A stretch of DNA of 64,000 bases, taken from contig NZ_MEHT01000007.1 in assembly GCF_001870675.1 (NCBI RefSeq), positions 186,001 to 250,000 on the forward strand, written 5' to 3'. The position numbers and the translations under genes are program-made. The first letter of the stretch is position 1. Every line of letters starts with the position of its first letter. Shown piece after piece: positions 35,326 through 43,442 of this stretch. The notes beneath the pieces were generated by a model. It did not search any database, was not told the DNA's origin, and saw nothing but the letters and a program-made list of their open reading frames with translations. Origin of the DNA: Roseinatronobacter thiooxidans (GTDB lineage: Bacteria > Pseudomonadota > Alphaproteobacteria > Rhodobacterales > Rhodobacteraceae).

Positions 35326-35610
35326 TCACTCGCCGGGCAAAGGCTCTGGTTCCGGCGCTTGCTCTGGCTCGAAACTTTGTGGGGCACCCGTGTCCCCTGG
35401 CCCTGAAACGCTGCCCGAAGCGGGCGGGCCAACAGTTTCTTCATCTTGCGCGGGTGCTGCCTGATCTTCGTCTGTCACCTCTGTGCCCAGATTGTTCGAC
35501 AGCATCCATAGCAGGAATACCACCGCCACTGTCACAGCAACCGCCATACCGATCAGCGGGCCTTTGTGGCGCTTTTTCTGCTTTTTCAGATTTGTATCGG
35601 GGGCTGTCAT
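35326..35610 (-). CDS. Single-helix membrane protein, probable general stress gene
   Basis: The 94-residue protein has a basic N-terminus (KKQKKRHKG), one membrane helix (GMAVAVTVAVVFLLWML) and an acidic Pro/Glu-rich tail predicted to lie in the periplasm. No family is recognised. An AGGAAAAG site precedes the ATG, and an exact EcfG promoter lies about 100 nt upstream. The tail composition suggests a low-complexity, disordered region. Confidence 0.7.
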   Translation of the reverse strand: MTAPDTNLKKQKKRHKGPLIGMAVAVTVAVVFLLWMLSNNLGTEVTDEDQAAPAQDEETVGPPASGSVSGPGDTGAPQSFEPEQAPEPEPLPGE

Positions 35611-35705
35611 AACTTTTCCTTTCCAGACTGCTTGGGACACATGCCCAAACAGCTGTGTCTTGCGCGCGTCGCGCCGCGCGCCTTGCGCTCGACCATCACT
35701 GACAA

Positions 35706-35730
35706 AACGCGCGCACAGCCATCAGGTTCC
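35706..35730 (-). promoter_or_regulatory. EcfG-type promoter of the single-helix membrane protein gene
   Basis: On the minus strand GGAAC (35730-35726), 16 nt, CGTT (35709-35706) is an exact consensus. The leader to the ATG at 35610 is about 85 nt. Confidence 0.82.
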
Positions 35731-35785
35731 ATGCCCCGCTCTGTCACACGATTGTCGCAAAGGCACAAAACCGGCGTGATTTGAC

Positions 35786-35810
35786 GGAACCGATTGAAGG
35801 CACAGACATT
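35786..35810 (+). promoter_or_regulatory. Possible EcfG-type promoter of the second nepR-like gene
   Basis: GGAAC (35786-35790), 16 nt, CATT (35807-35810) has one mismatch to consensus and lies 50 nt upstream of the ATG at 35860. Confidence 0.4.
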
Positions 35811-35859
35811 ACACTTGCTGACAACGCATGCGTAAAATCACACAAAACCGAGAGAGCCG

Positions 35860-36153
35860 ATGACCCCCGCCGCCCATCAGACACAACAGATCAATGAGAA
35901 CCTGCGCCGCTCTTATCCGCTTGGTGCATCGCAGGCGCTGCCGGACCATCTGGCACAGCTTCTTGGCCGTTTCGGGGAACCTGTGGGCAAGCCCCCTACA
36001 GATGGGGCCGAAGCAACCCCAAAGCCGCAGCCTGAACATGGTCAAGCCAGCCAATCTTGTCCAGATCGTCCCCGCGCACCAATCGGGCGCGTTCGCAATC
36101 TGCTTCAAAAATGCGGATTTGTTCAGCCACGAAAGCGGTGTCATAGACGTTAA
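35860..36153 (+). CDS. Second NepR-like anti-sigma factor
   Basis: The 97-residue protein has a NepR core near residues 8-40: QQINENLRRSYPLGASQALP followed by DHLAQLLGRFGE. It lines up without gaps with NepR from 10004 (shared QQI-ENL-R-Y, S-ALP, L--LL). A GAGAGAG site precedes the ATG. The last ~52 codons run antisense through the 3' end of the phospholipase D gene (from 35996) and have odd composition, so the C-terminal tail may be recently acquired or the frame may be broken. Likely a second brake on EcfG or a related sigma factor. Confidence 0.7.
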   Translation: MTPAAHQTQQINENLRRSYPLGASQALPDHLAQLLGRFGEPVGKPPTDGAEATPKPQPEHGQASQSCPDRPRAPIGRVRNLLQKCGFVQPRKRCHRR

Positions 36154-37288
36154 GATTGGCCTCGTCGTTCAAGCGGAAAGAGCGTTCATCGAAATTTGCC
36201 GACCCGACAGAGGCCCAGCATTCATCGACAATCACCAGCTTGGCATGCAGGAATGTCGGCGCGTATTCGTGGATGCGAATGCCCGCGTCCAGCAGCTTGC
36301 GCCATGATGTGCGCGAGACGCGCCGCACCAGCCACGAATCCGTATGTTTGCCTGCGATCAGCAGATCAACCTTCACGCCGCGCGCGCGCGCTTCCAGCAA
36401 TTGCGCAATGGCCACCTTGTCCGGCACGAAATACGGCGTCGAGATGCGGATATGGTCTTGCGCGGCGGCCAGCGCTGTCATGAACATCAGATGAATTTCG
36501 TTGCGGCTGCCGGTATTGCTTTTGACCATCTGGATTTCGGTTGTGCCCACGGGCGAAAGCGGCGGGTAAAATGCCTGCCCGCGCAAAACCTCGCCGCTGG
36601 CTTCCACCCAGTTATGGGCGAAGGCATTTTGCATCAGCGCCACAACTGGCCCTGTGACGCAATAATGCGTGTCGCGCCATTCATCGGGGGTGCGCGCATT
36701 GCCCATCCAGACATCGGCCACGCCAACCCCGCCAATGAAGCCGGTCTTGCCGTCAACCACCAGCACCTTGCGATGTGTCCTGTTGTTCAGGCGCGAGAGC
36801 GTGCGCGGGCGCATGGGGCGGAACATGCGCAACTCTACCCCGCCTGTGTGCATACGCTCGATCAGGTCATCATCCATTGGCAAACCGCCAAACCAGTCGA
36901 TCAGCACCTTTACGGCAATTCCGGCCTGCGCCTTCTCGATCAGCAGGTCACAAAAGCGCGTGCCGATCTGGCCGCTCCAATAGATATAGGTTTCAAAGGT
37001 GATCGAATGCTGCGCGGCGCGGATCGCAGAGAGCATGGCCGCGAATATGGCATCCCCGTTCAGCAAAGTGTCGATCCGGTTACCCCCCATGATGGGGCTG
37101 CCACTCAGCCCGCCCATGTCGCGCGGAAATTGCGGATCACAGGCCGCGGCACCGGGGGGCACGGCGTGGCGCAACTCGCGCCGGTAGGGCATCAGGGCAA
37201 TCAATAAAAACCAGAACAGAACCAGCCCCAGAACAGCGGCCACAGCCGCGCGGATTTTTCGACGGAACCGGTGCGGCAGTCGCGGCAT
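35996..37288 (-). CDS. Phospholipase D family protein (cardiolipin synthase-like)
   Basis: The 430-residue protein has an N-terminal membrane helix (AVLGLVLFWFLLIALMPYRR) and two HKD motifs, THRKVLVVDG (~residue 198) and HAKLVIVDE (~364) followed by SVGSANFDERS. It resembles ClsB/ClsC-type cardiolipin synthases and related phosphatidyltransferases. An exact EcfG promoter lies 38 nt upstream, so cardiolipin or similar lipids are probably made under stress. Its 3' end overlaps the NepR-like gene on the other strand. Confidence 0.88.
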   Translation of the reverse strand: MPRLPHRFRRKIRAAVAAVLGLVLFWFLLIALMPYRRELRHAVPPGAAACDPQFPRDMGGLSGSPIMGGNRIDTLLNGDAIFAAMLSAIRAAQHSITFETYIYWSGQIGTRFCDLLIEKAQAGIAVKVLIDWFGGLPMDDDLIERMHTGGVELRMFRPMRPRTLSRLNNRTHRKVLVVDGKTGFIGGVGVADVWMGNARTPDEWRDTHYCVTGPVVALMQNAFAHNWVEASGEVLRGQAFYPPLSPVGTTEIQMVKSNTGSRNEIHLMFMTALAAAQDHIRISTPYFVPDKVAIAQLLEARARGVKVDLLIAGKHTDSWLVRRVSRTSWRKLLDAGIRIHEYAPTFLHAKLVIVDECWASVGSANFDERSFRLNDEANLNVYDTAFVAEQIRIFEADCERARLVRGDDLDKIGWLDHVQAAALGLLRPHL

Positions 37289-37325
37289 GTTCAAGGCTCG
37301 CTTCTTTGGGAAAGGGCAAATCTGT

Positions 37326-37351
37326 AACGCTGCCCGCCTGCCTTCGGTTCC
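37326..37351 (-). promoter_or_regulatory. EcfG-type promoter of the phospholipase D gene
   Basis: On the minus strand GGAAC (37351-37347), 17 nt, CGTT (37329-37326) is an exact consensus, about 38 nt before the ATG at 37288. Confidence 0.85.
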
Positions 37352-37368
37352 CGAAATTCGCCGCACTT

Positions 37369-37394
37369 GGAACCATTTACCAAGATCACGCGTT
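37369..37394 (+). promoter_or_regulatory. EcfG-type promoter of the AI-2E family gene
   Basis: GGAAC (37369-37373), 17 nt, CGTT (37391-37394) is an exact consensus, divergent from and 17 bp away from the phospholipase D promoter. Confidence 0.85.
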
Positions 37395-37419
37395 CTGTAG
37401 TGTGACGCCTTCCCCGTAA

Positions 37420-38628
37420 TTGCTGGATATCCCCTTGCCCCTGCCTGCGCCCGACCTCAAACGCTCCGATGATGCTGGCGCAGAGCGCCGCGCCGCTGTG
37501 CCCTCGACAGCGGTGGTGGGGATTTTCATCATCCTGTTGCTTGCCGCTATTCAATATGCGCGCGAATTCCTGCTGCCTGTGGTGGTGGCGTTGTTGCTGT
37601 TCTTTGTCTTTGTGCCCTTGCAGCGGCGCGCGCAGCGCATTGGCCTGCCGGGCTCGGGCGTTGCTGCGGTATTGGTGCTTAGCCTGTTGATGGGAATTGC
37701 GGCAATATTTTTCCTGCTTAGCGGGCCGATCATGGAAGTGGCCAATAACCTGCCCGATATCGTGCGCGACATCACTGCCAGAATTGAAGCGGCGCGCGAT
37801 GTCTTTCTGGCTGTCATTCAGAATTTCCGCGCCGGGGCCGAGAATGACATCCCCGATCTGCGCCCTGCGCGTATCGCCGAAGACGGGGAAAATGGCGATG
37901 AGGAAGATGATCTGTTAATGAGCACAGTAAGCGGCGCGCTGCTGTACCTGACCGAGACACCCGCGATGGTTGCGCAGGTCATCTTTGCATTGGTGCTGTT
38001 GTTCTTCTTGCTGTCTTCCAGCGACCTGATCTATCTGAAAATCATCCAGAGTTTTGACGGCTTTGGCGAAAAGCGCGCAGCCCTGACTGCCCTGCGCGAG
38101 GTCGAGCGCAACCTTGGCGGTTATCTGGGCACTGTCAGCTTGATCAATGCAGGGCTGGGGGTCAGCATTGGCCTTGCCATGTGGGCGCTGGGTATGCCGG
38201 TGCCGCTGTTATTTGCGGTGCTGGCATTCTTGTTGAATTTCATTCCCTATCTGGGCGCGGTCATGGGGGTTGTGCTGGCGTCAGTTGTGGCGCTGCTATG
38301 GTTCAACACATTGTCCAGTGTGCTGTTGGTGGGCGGGGTGTATCTGCTGCTGACATCGCTGGAAGGGCAGTTGATTACCCCTGCCTTTCTGGCAAAACGC
38401 CTGCGCATGAACACTGTGCTGGTGTTCCTGTCGGTCGCGTTCTGGGCATGGATGTGGTCGTTTCTGGGCATGCTGATTGCTGTGCCCATTCTGGTGGCGC
38501 TGCGCGTCATCGCAGAGCAGGTGCCCCGCTGGCATGTGTTTGCAAACCTGCTGTCGGGTTCGGCGGCGCAGCTTCCCGCCACATCAGAGCTTGAGATGCC
38601 ACCATCCCGCCCCTCAGACGCCGATTGA
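37420..38628 (+). CDS. AI-2E family transporter (PerM/YdiK-like permease)
   Basis: The 402-residue polytopic protein has the family layout: two N-terminal helix pairs (residues ~25-90), a soluble middle (~95-170) and C-terminal helices. The late conserved GGVYLLLTSLEGQLITP and GMLIAVPILVALRVI are present. Members export small molecules or ions and some confer salt tolerance. The start is probably the TTG at 37420, since a TAA in frame ends at 37419 and no good ATG follows; there is no clear ribosome-binding site. Expression is predicted from an exact EcfG promoter. Confidence 0.85.
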   Translation: MLDIPLPLPAPDLKRSDDAGAERRAAVPSTAVVGIFIILLLAAIQYAREFLLPVVVALLLFFVFVPLQRRAQRIGLPGSGVAAVLVLSLLMGIAAIFFLLSGPIMEVANNLPDIVRDITARIEAARDVFLAVIQNFRAGAENDIPDLRPARIAEDGENGDEEDDLLMSTVSGALLYLTETPAMVAQVIFALVLLFFLLSSSDLIYLKIIQSFDGFGEKRAALTALREVERNLGGYLGTVSLINAGLGVSIGLAMWALGMPVPLLFAVLAFLLNFIPYLGAVMGVVLASVVALLWFNTLSSVLLVGGVYLLLTSLEGQLITPAFLAKRLRMNTVLVFLSVAFWAWMWSFLGMLIAVPILVALRVIAEQVPRWHVFANLLSGSAAQLPATSELEMPPSRPSDAD

Positions 38629-38632
38629 AAGT

Positions 38633-38659
38633 CCCGGTGCCACCAAAGGTGGCACCGGG
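38633..38659. terminator. Bidirectional hairpin between AI-2E and csbD genes
   Basis: A perfect 12-bp stem (38633-38644 with 38648-38659) with loop AAA lies between the two convergent stop codons. No U run is present. Confidence 0.6.
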
Positions 38660-38667
38660 TCGGGCGA

Positions 38668-38865
38668 TTACCGGCCGGAAGACCAGCTATCGACCTGCTT
38701 TTCGGCCTCGTCCTTGGCGATCCCGTATCTTTCCTGAACCTTGCCAACAAGCTTGTCACGCTTGCCTGCGGCCTGATCAAGATCGTCATCGGTCAGCTTG
38801 CCCCATTGGTCCTTTGCTGACCCTTTCATCTGTTTCCATTTGCCTTCGATCTGGTCCCAGTTCAT
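38668..38865 (-). CDS. CsbD family stress protein
   Basis: The 65-residue hydrophilic protein has the CsbD pattern: MNWDQIEGKWKQMKGSAKDQ, then WGKLTDDDLDQAAGKRDKLV. CsbD is a general stress protein of unknown mechanism in Bacillus and is widespread in proteobacterial stress regulons. A near-consensus EcfG promoter lies about 35 nt upstream. It is convergent with the AI-2E gene. Confidence 0.92.
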   Translation of the reverse strand: MNWDQIEGKWKQMKGSAKDQWGKLTDDDLDQAAGKRDKLVGKVQERYGIAKDEAEKQVDSWSSGR

Positions 38866-38900
38866 GACACTCTCCTTTTACTGAACACATGTCCCCCTAT

Positions 38901-38925
38901 AACCCGCAGGATTGGGCAAGGTTCC
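38901..38925 (-). promoter_or_regulatory. Probable EcfG-type promoter of csbD
   Basis: On the minus strand GGAAC (38925-38921), 16 nt, GGTT (38904-38901) has one mismatch. The same GGTT variant precedes the PRC-barrel gene. Confidence 0.6.
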
Positions 38926-39030
38926 GTGCCCATGCATGCGGGGCACACCAACAGGCCCTTGCACGCCGCGCTCGTATCTGGCGGGAAACTCTGTTAGCGG
39001 TAAATCGCCCGATGCCAGACGAGAGGACGC

Positions 39031-39936
39031 ATGCGCCATATCGCAACATTGAACGCACGCGAAACACCGCTTGCCATTCTGGCCATCTGTGCGGGCGTGG
39101 CGTTTCTTGTGGGCAATGACGCTTTGGCCAAAGTGCTGACCGACCGATACCCGCCCATTCAGATCGTGTTTTTGCGCAATGCGATTGCTGTGCCGATCAT
39201 TGCGGCGCTGGTTTTCGGCCTGTTCGGCCCGCAGGCACTGCGCAGCGCGCATATGGGTCTGCATGCGCTGCGCGGGCTGCTGATGGTGACGGGGGCATGG
39301 CTGTATTTCACAGGGCTGATGTATCTGCCCCTTGCCGAAGCCACTGCGCTGGTCTTCTCTGCGCCCATTTTCATCACTGCGCTGTCAGTGCCGCTGCTGG
39401 GCGAGCATGTCGGCTGGCGGCGCTGGTCTGCGGTGCTTTTGGGCTTTGCTGGCGTGCTGGTGATTGTGCAGCCGGGCGGGGCCACTTTTCAGATGGCCTC
39501 TCTTCTGCCCGTAGGCACGGCGCTGTGCTATGCGATCTTCATGATCAGCGCGCGCTGGATCGGGCGGGGCGAACGGCTGTGGACAATGATGCTCTTCGCC
39601 ATGTTCTTTCCAATGATCTATGCAGCCCCCATGGCCGCCGCCTATTGGCAACCCGTCCAGCCTGCGGATATGGGCCTGTTCCTTGCGATTGCCGCATGTG
39701 GCAGCCTTGGGCTGGCGCTGATCGGGCAGGCGTTCCGGCTGGCCCCTGCGGCATTGGTGGCCCCGTTCGATTATACCGCGCTGATCTGGGCAACAGGGCT
39801 GGGCTGGCTGATCTGGCGCGACATTCCCGGCCTAAGCACGATCACCGGCGCCGCGATCATTGTCCTAAGCGGGGGCGTTATCCTGCTGCGCGAAGCCCAG
39901 CACAAACCCGCCCCACACGCGCCCAAACCCAAATAA
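39031..39936 (+). CDS. EamA/DMT family transporter
   Basis: The 301-residue protein has ten predicted helices in two EamA repeats, with a family-typical FLRNAIAVPIIAAL in the first half and LLGEHVGWRRWSAVLLGFAG at the end of the first repeat. The family exports metabolites or amino acids; the substrate is not identifiable. The ATG follows GAGAGGA. It is a single gene between csbD and the cold-shock gene. Confidence 0.87.
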   Translation: MRHIATLNARETPLAILAICAGVAFLVGNDALAKVLTDRYPPIQIVFLRNAIAVPIIAALVFGLFGPQALRSAHMGLHALRGLLMVTGAWLYFTGLMYLPLAEATALVFSAPIFITALSVPLLGEHVGWRRWSAVLLGFAGVLVIVQPGGATFQMASLLPVGTALCYAIFMISARWIGRGERLWTMMLFAMFFPMIYAAPMAAAYWQPVQPADMGLFLAIAACGSLGLALIGQAFRLAPAALVAPFDYTALIWATGLGWLIWRDIPGLSTITGAAIIVLSGGVILLREAQHKPAPHAPKPK

Positions 39937-40109
39937 AGACAGGTATATGTGCCGTCCCCCTTGCAATCTGTCTGGATAACGGGCATATGGGTCAGGCAAA
40001 GCTTCTTCATTCGATCTTCTGTCTCCTTCCGGCTTCAGTTGCGACTCTGACGACACTGAGCCAAGTCATCGCAATACTGCGGATGGCACTATAATAAGGA
40101 GATATCACG

Positions 40110-40316
40110 ATGGCTAAAGGCACCGTGAAATGGTTTAACGCAACTAAAGGTTTTGGCTTTATCGCGCCCGAGCATGGCTCCAAGGACGTTTTCGTTCATG
40201 TGTCCGCTCTTGAGCGCGCTGGCATCCGCCAGCTGGATGACGGCCAAGCCGTACAGTTCGATCTGGAAAGCGACCGTAACGGCCGTGAATCCGCAACGAA
40301 CCTCGTTCTGGCCTGA
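40110..40316 (+). CDS. Cold-shock protein (CspA family)
   Basis: The 68-residue single cold-shock domain has RNP1 KGFGFI and RNP2 VFVHVSA. It binds single-stranded RNA and DNA as a chaperone. AAGGAG precedes the ATG. The 173-bp gap upstream is long enough for a structured leader, as is usual for cold-inducible csp genes, but no specific element is identified. A strong hairpin terminator follows. Confidence 0.96.
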   Translation: MAKGTVKWFNATKGFGFIAPEHGSKDVFVHVSALERAGIRQLDDGQAVQFDLESDRNGRESATNLVLA

Positions 40317-40342
40317 ACGAAAGTTCAGTCCGTGTGACGCGA

Positions 40343-40377
40343 AAAGCGGGGGTGACGCAAGTCACCCCCGCTTTTTG
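40343..40377. terminator. Bidirectional Rho-independent terminator (csp and mct operon)
   Basis: A near-perfect 15-bp stem (40343-40357 with 40362-40376) is flanked by A and T runs. It lies after the csp gene on the plus strand and after the mct gene on the minus strand. Confidence 0.9.
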
Positions 40378-40403
40378 GTATGCGGTGCAGGGGCTGCATG
40401 CCC

Positions 40404-41648
40404 CTACTCTGCCGCAGTGACAAAAAACTTGTCGCCGCGCGGGCCGGTAACCGTGCCCTCATCGAACAGCGCCGCAATCTCGCCCCCTGACAGCCCAGCC
40501 ACATCGGCCAGCACTTCTTCGGTATGCGCGCCCAGAGCGGGGGCGGGGGCCGGTTTTTGCCGCGCGCTTTGCGAGAAATCCAGCGGGGAGGCGGGCGTCG
40601 GATAGCGGCCGATGCCGGGCTGGTGCACCATATGGAACATCGGATTTTCCGGCGAAAGGTCAGGGTCTTCGTGAACCGCCTGCGCGAAACTGCGAAATTG
40701 CGACCATGTCACGCCTGCGCGGTCAAACTCTGCGGCGAATTGCGCAACGCCATGGCGCGCGAAAAACGGGGCAAGGATTTCGGTAATCGCAGCGCGGTGG
40801 CGGAAGCGCGCGCCCTCCTCCGACAGGGTCTCGCCAATGCGGGCCTGCAAAGCGGCAATCGCGTCTTGCGTGCCAGTGGCTTTTACCAGCCCGCGCCATT
40901 GCCGGTCGGTCAGGCCAATGACCATGACGCGCGCACCATCGGCGCAGATGAAATCCTGCCCGTAGCCGCCATATAGCGCATTGCCATATTTGGCCCGGTC
41001 GGTGCCATTGACCGCCACTTCCCCAATGATCCCCAGATTGCCCAGCATCGCCGCCGCCGCATCTTTCAGCGAGAACAGCACTTCCTGCCCCTGCCCTGTG
41101 CGCAAACGGTGCCGCTCTGCCGCCAGCAGGGCCGTGACGGCCATATTGCCTGCAATGCAATCCCAAGCGGGCAACACATGCGAGACAGGGTCGGACGACC
41201 CCTCTGGCCCTGTGGCCGCCGGAAAGCCCAAGGACGGGTTGACCGAGTAATCCACCGCCGCGCGGCCATGCCGGTCACCCAGAAGCGCCACCATCACCAG
41301 ATCTTTGCGGTAGCGCGAAAGCGTTTCATGGTCCATCCAGCCGCGCACGCGCAGATTTGTCAGGAACAGGCCCGCATCCTCGCCCGGTGCGGTGATGATG
41401 CGGGTGATCAATTCGCGCCCTTTGGGCGATTTCATATCGACCGCGACAGATTTCTTGCCCTTGTTCAGCCCCGCCCAGAACAGGCTTTGCCCGTCTTTCG
41501 TGACCGGCCAGCGCTTGGCGTCCAAGCCCCCCTCGATGCGGTCAAAGCGGATCACCTCTGCGCCCATCTGCGCCAGTGTCATGCCCGCCAGCGGAATTGC
41601 CACAAATGCCGACCCTTCAATGACGCGCATCCCCTTGAGAATTCCCAT
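40404..41648 (-). CDS. mct: 2-methylfumaryl-CoA isomerase (mesaconyl-CoA C1-C4 CoA transferase)
   Basis: The 414-residue family III CoA transferase has the conserved FVAIPLAGMTLAQMGAEVIR N-terminus followed by LNKGKKSVAVDMKSPKG. From memory, the segments GILKGMRVIEGSAFVA, RWPVTKDGQSLFWAGLNKGK and QPGIGRYPTPASPLDF closely resemble Chloroflexus Mct, which moves CoA within mesaconate in the 3-hydroxypropionate bicycle. It is the last gene of a six-gene operon, 3 nt after meh, with Mcl and malate-CoA ligase genes upstream, which supports the assignment over generic CaiB-like transferases. Confidence 0.8.
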   Translation of the reverse strand: MGILKGMRVIEGSAFVAIPLAGMTLAQMGAEVIRFDRIEGGLDAKRWPVTKDGQSLFWAGLNKGKKSVAVDMKSPKGRELITRIITAPGEDAGLFLTNLRVRGWMDHETLSRYRKDLVMVALLGDRHGRAAVDYSVNPSLGFPAATGPEGSSDPVSHVLPAWDCIAGNMAVTALLAAERHRLRTGQGQEVLFSLKDAAAAMLGNLGIIGEVAVNGTDRAKYGNALYGGYGQDFICADGARVMVIGLTDRQWRGLVKATGTQDAIAALQARIGETLSEEGARFRHRAAITEILAPFFARHGVAQFAAEFDRAGVTWSQFRSFAQAVHEDPDLSPENPMFHMVHQPGIGRYPTPASPLDFSQSARQKPAPAPALGAHTEEVLADVAGLSGGEIAALFDEGTVTGPRGDKFFVTAAE

Positions 41649-41651
41649 TGG

Positions 41652-42536
41652 CTATTCCTCCCAGTCAAAGCGGGCTTGCAGCCCTTGGTGGCCTGCTTCG
41701 GCCACAGTGCAGAGCTTGAGCGCCCCCGGCCCATCGGCTTCGGCTTGCAGGTGCAAATGCCCGTCAAACATCGGATGCACGCCGCGAAAGCTGAAGCGCG
41801 TGGGCGCGTGGCCGGTGTGGCGCATGGCCGCTTCCATCAGCAATGTCGCCTGCATCGGCCCATGCACAACCAAACCGGGGTAGCGTTCGGCCCCTGTGGC
41901 ATAGTCGCGGTCATAATGGATGCGATGCGCGTTATACGTCGCCGCCGAATAGCGAAACAGCCGCACAGGGCCAACTTCGACCCGTTCGTTGAAGATCGGG
42001 GCCTCTGGCGCAGCTATGGCACGCGGCGCGCGAAACCTGTCGGGGATCGGCAGATAGACGATATCCTGTTCCTCGCGGATCTGCGCGCCGCCCTGCCCGC
42101 GCAGGTCGTGGCCGACGCGCACGAAAGCCATGTCGCCGGTATGGCCGGTCTTGAAATCGACACTCAGGATTTCAGAGCGTTTGGTGATCTTCTCGCCAAT
42201 GGCAAAGCGGCCCTTGAAGGCCAGCTTGCCGCCCGCCCACATGCGCCGGTTAAAGGGCAAGGGCGGCAGAAAGCCGCCCAGTTTGGGGTGTCCGTCAGTG
42301 GCGATATCTGCAATCGGCACAAATTCGGGAAACGCCGCCCAATGCCACAGAACCGGCATGATTGCGCCTGTGTGAATGGCGGGTTGCGGGGCCGCCGGTT
42401 GCCCCAGCGCGCCCATCAGCATGCCTGCAAATTCGGGCGACAGCGCGCCTTCGCGCGTCTCGACGCGTCCGACCCAGGCCTGCGCGTCTTGCGGGGTGGC
42501 GGCGGTGCCGTGCATCGGGCCTTCGGATTTGCTCAT
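41652..42536 (-). CDS. meh: Mesaconyl-C4-CoA hydratase (MaoC/FAS1-like dehydratase fold)
   Basis: The 294-residue double-hotdog protein has the hydratase signature in its second half: YNAHRIHYDRDYATG followed by YPGLVVHGPMQATLLM. An N-terminal hotdog contains WAGGKLAFKGRFAIG. Meh hydrates mesaconyl-C4-CoA to citramalyl-CoA in the 3-hydroxypropionate bicycle; homologs in other contexts are generic acyl dehydratases, so the call leans on adjacency to mct and mcl. The ATG overlaps the mtkB stop. Confidence 0.75.
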   Translation of the reverse strand: MSKSEGPMHGTAATPQDAQAWVGRVETREGALSPEFAGMLMGALGQPAAPQPAIHTGAIMPVLWHWAAFPEFVPIADIATDGHPKLGGFLPPLPFNRRMWAGGKLAFKGRFAIGEKITKRSEILSVDFKTGHTGDMAFVRVGHDLRGQGGAQIREEQDIVYLPIPDRFRAPRAIAAPEAPIFNERVEVGPVRLFRYSAATYNAHRIHYDRDYATGAERYPGLVVHGPMQATLLMEAAMRHTGHAPTRFSFRGVHPMFDGHLHLQAEADGPGALKLCTVAEAGHQGLQARFDWEE

Positions 42537-43429
42537 GCGGCCTGCCTCGCACCCAGAACGCGCGCGATGGTTTCGCCCATAGCAGACGGTGTGGGGGCCA
42601 CTGTAATGCCCGCAGCAGACAGGATTTCGACCTTTTCCTGTGCAGATTCGCCAAAGGCCGAGATGATCGCGCCCGCATGGCCCATCTTGCGGCCCTTGGG
42701 GGCCGACAGACCGGCGATATAGGCCACAACAGGCTTGGTCATGTGATCGCGCGCATAGGCGGCGGCTTCAGCTTCCTGCGGGCCGCCGATTTCGCCGATC
42801 ATCATGACGGCATCGGTATCGGGGTCTGCCTCGAACAGTTCCAGAATGTCGCGGAAGGATGAGCCGTTGATCGGATCACCGCCAATGCCCACCGAGGTGG
42901 ACACGCCAATGCCCAGCGCCTTCATCTGGCTGGCGGCCTCATAGCCCAGAGTGCCCGACCGCCCCACAATGCCCACACGCCCCGGCAGGTAGATTGCGGG
43001 CGGCATGATGCCCATGAACCCTTTGCCGGGGCTGATGATGCCTGCGCAATTGGGGCCGATGAAGCGCATTTTGCGCGCGGCGGGAAAGCGGCGCAGGAAC
43101 CGTTTGACGCGCATCATGTCTTGCGAGGGGATGCCATCTGTCACGCAGACCGCGAATTTCAGCCCTGCTTCGGCCGCTTCCATAATCGCATCCGCCGCAC
43201 CGGGGGGCGGCACGAAGACCAGCGAGGCTTCTGCCCCCACGGCCTCGACCGCTTCTTTCACAGTGTTGAAAATCGGGCGGCCCAATACGGTTTCGCCCCC
43301 CCGCCCCGGCGTTACACCGCCCACGACATTGGTGCCGTGTTTGATCATGTCTTCGGCGTGGAATTTGCCAATACGCCCGGACATGCCTTGCACGATAACG
43401 CGGGTGCTCTCGTCAATCAGAATGGTCAT
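42533..43429 (-). CDS. mtkB: Malate-CoA ligase (malate thiokinase) alpha subunit
   Basis: The 298-residue protein of the succinyl-CoA synthetase alpha family has a CoA-binding Rossmann domain ([26 protein letters not shown]), [12 protein letters not shown] and the phospho-His loop GHAGAIIS. The start [13 protein letters not shown] and [12 protein letters not shown] match the methylotroph MtkB better than SucD. With MtkA it makes malyl-CoA from malate, ATP and CoA. The ATG at 43429 follows GGAGC; the gene is 13 nt after mtkA. Confidence 0.88.
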   Translation of the reverse strand: MTILIDESTRVIVQGMSGRIGKFHAEDMIKHGTNVVGGVTPGRGGETVLGRPIFNTVKEAVEAVGAEASLVFVPPPGAADAIMEAAEAGLKFAVCVTDGIPSQDMMRVKRFLRRFPAARKMRFIGPNCAGIISPGKGFMGIMPPAIYLPGRVGIVGRSGTLGYEAASQMKALGIGVSTSVGIGGDPINGSSFRDILELFEADPDTDAVMMIGEIGGPQEAEAAAYARDHMTKPVVAYIAGLSAPKGRKMGHAGAIISAFGESAQEKVEILSAAGITVAPTPSAMGETIARVLGARQAA

Positions 43430-43442
43430 TGTGAATGCTCCT

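Noticed and set aside
40090-40095. TATAAT sequence just before the cold-shock gene
   Set aside because: It abuts the AAGGAG ribosome-binding site, so a transcript from it would lack that site; no -35 element is present at the right distance.
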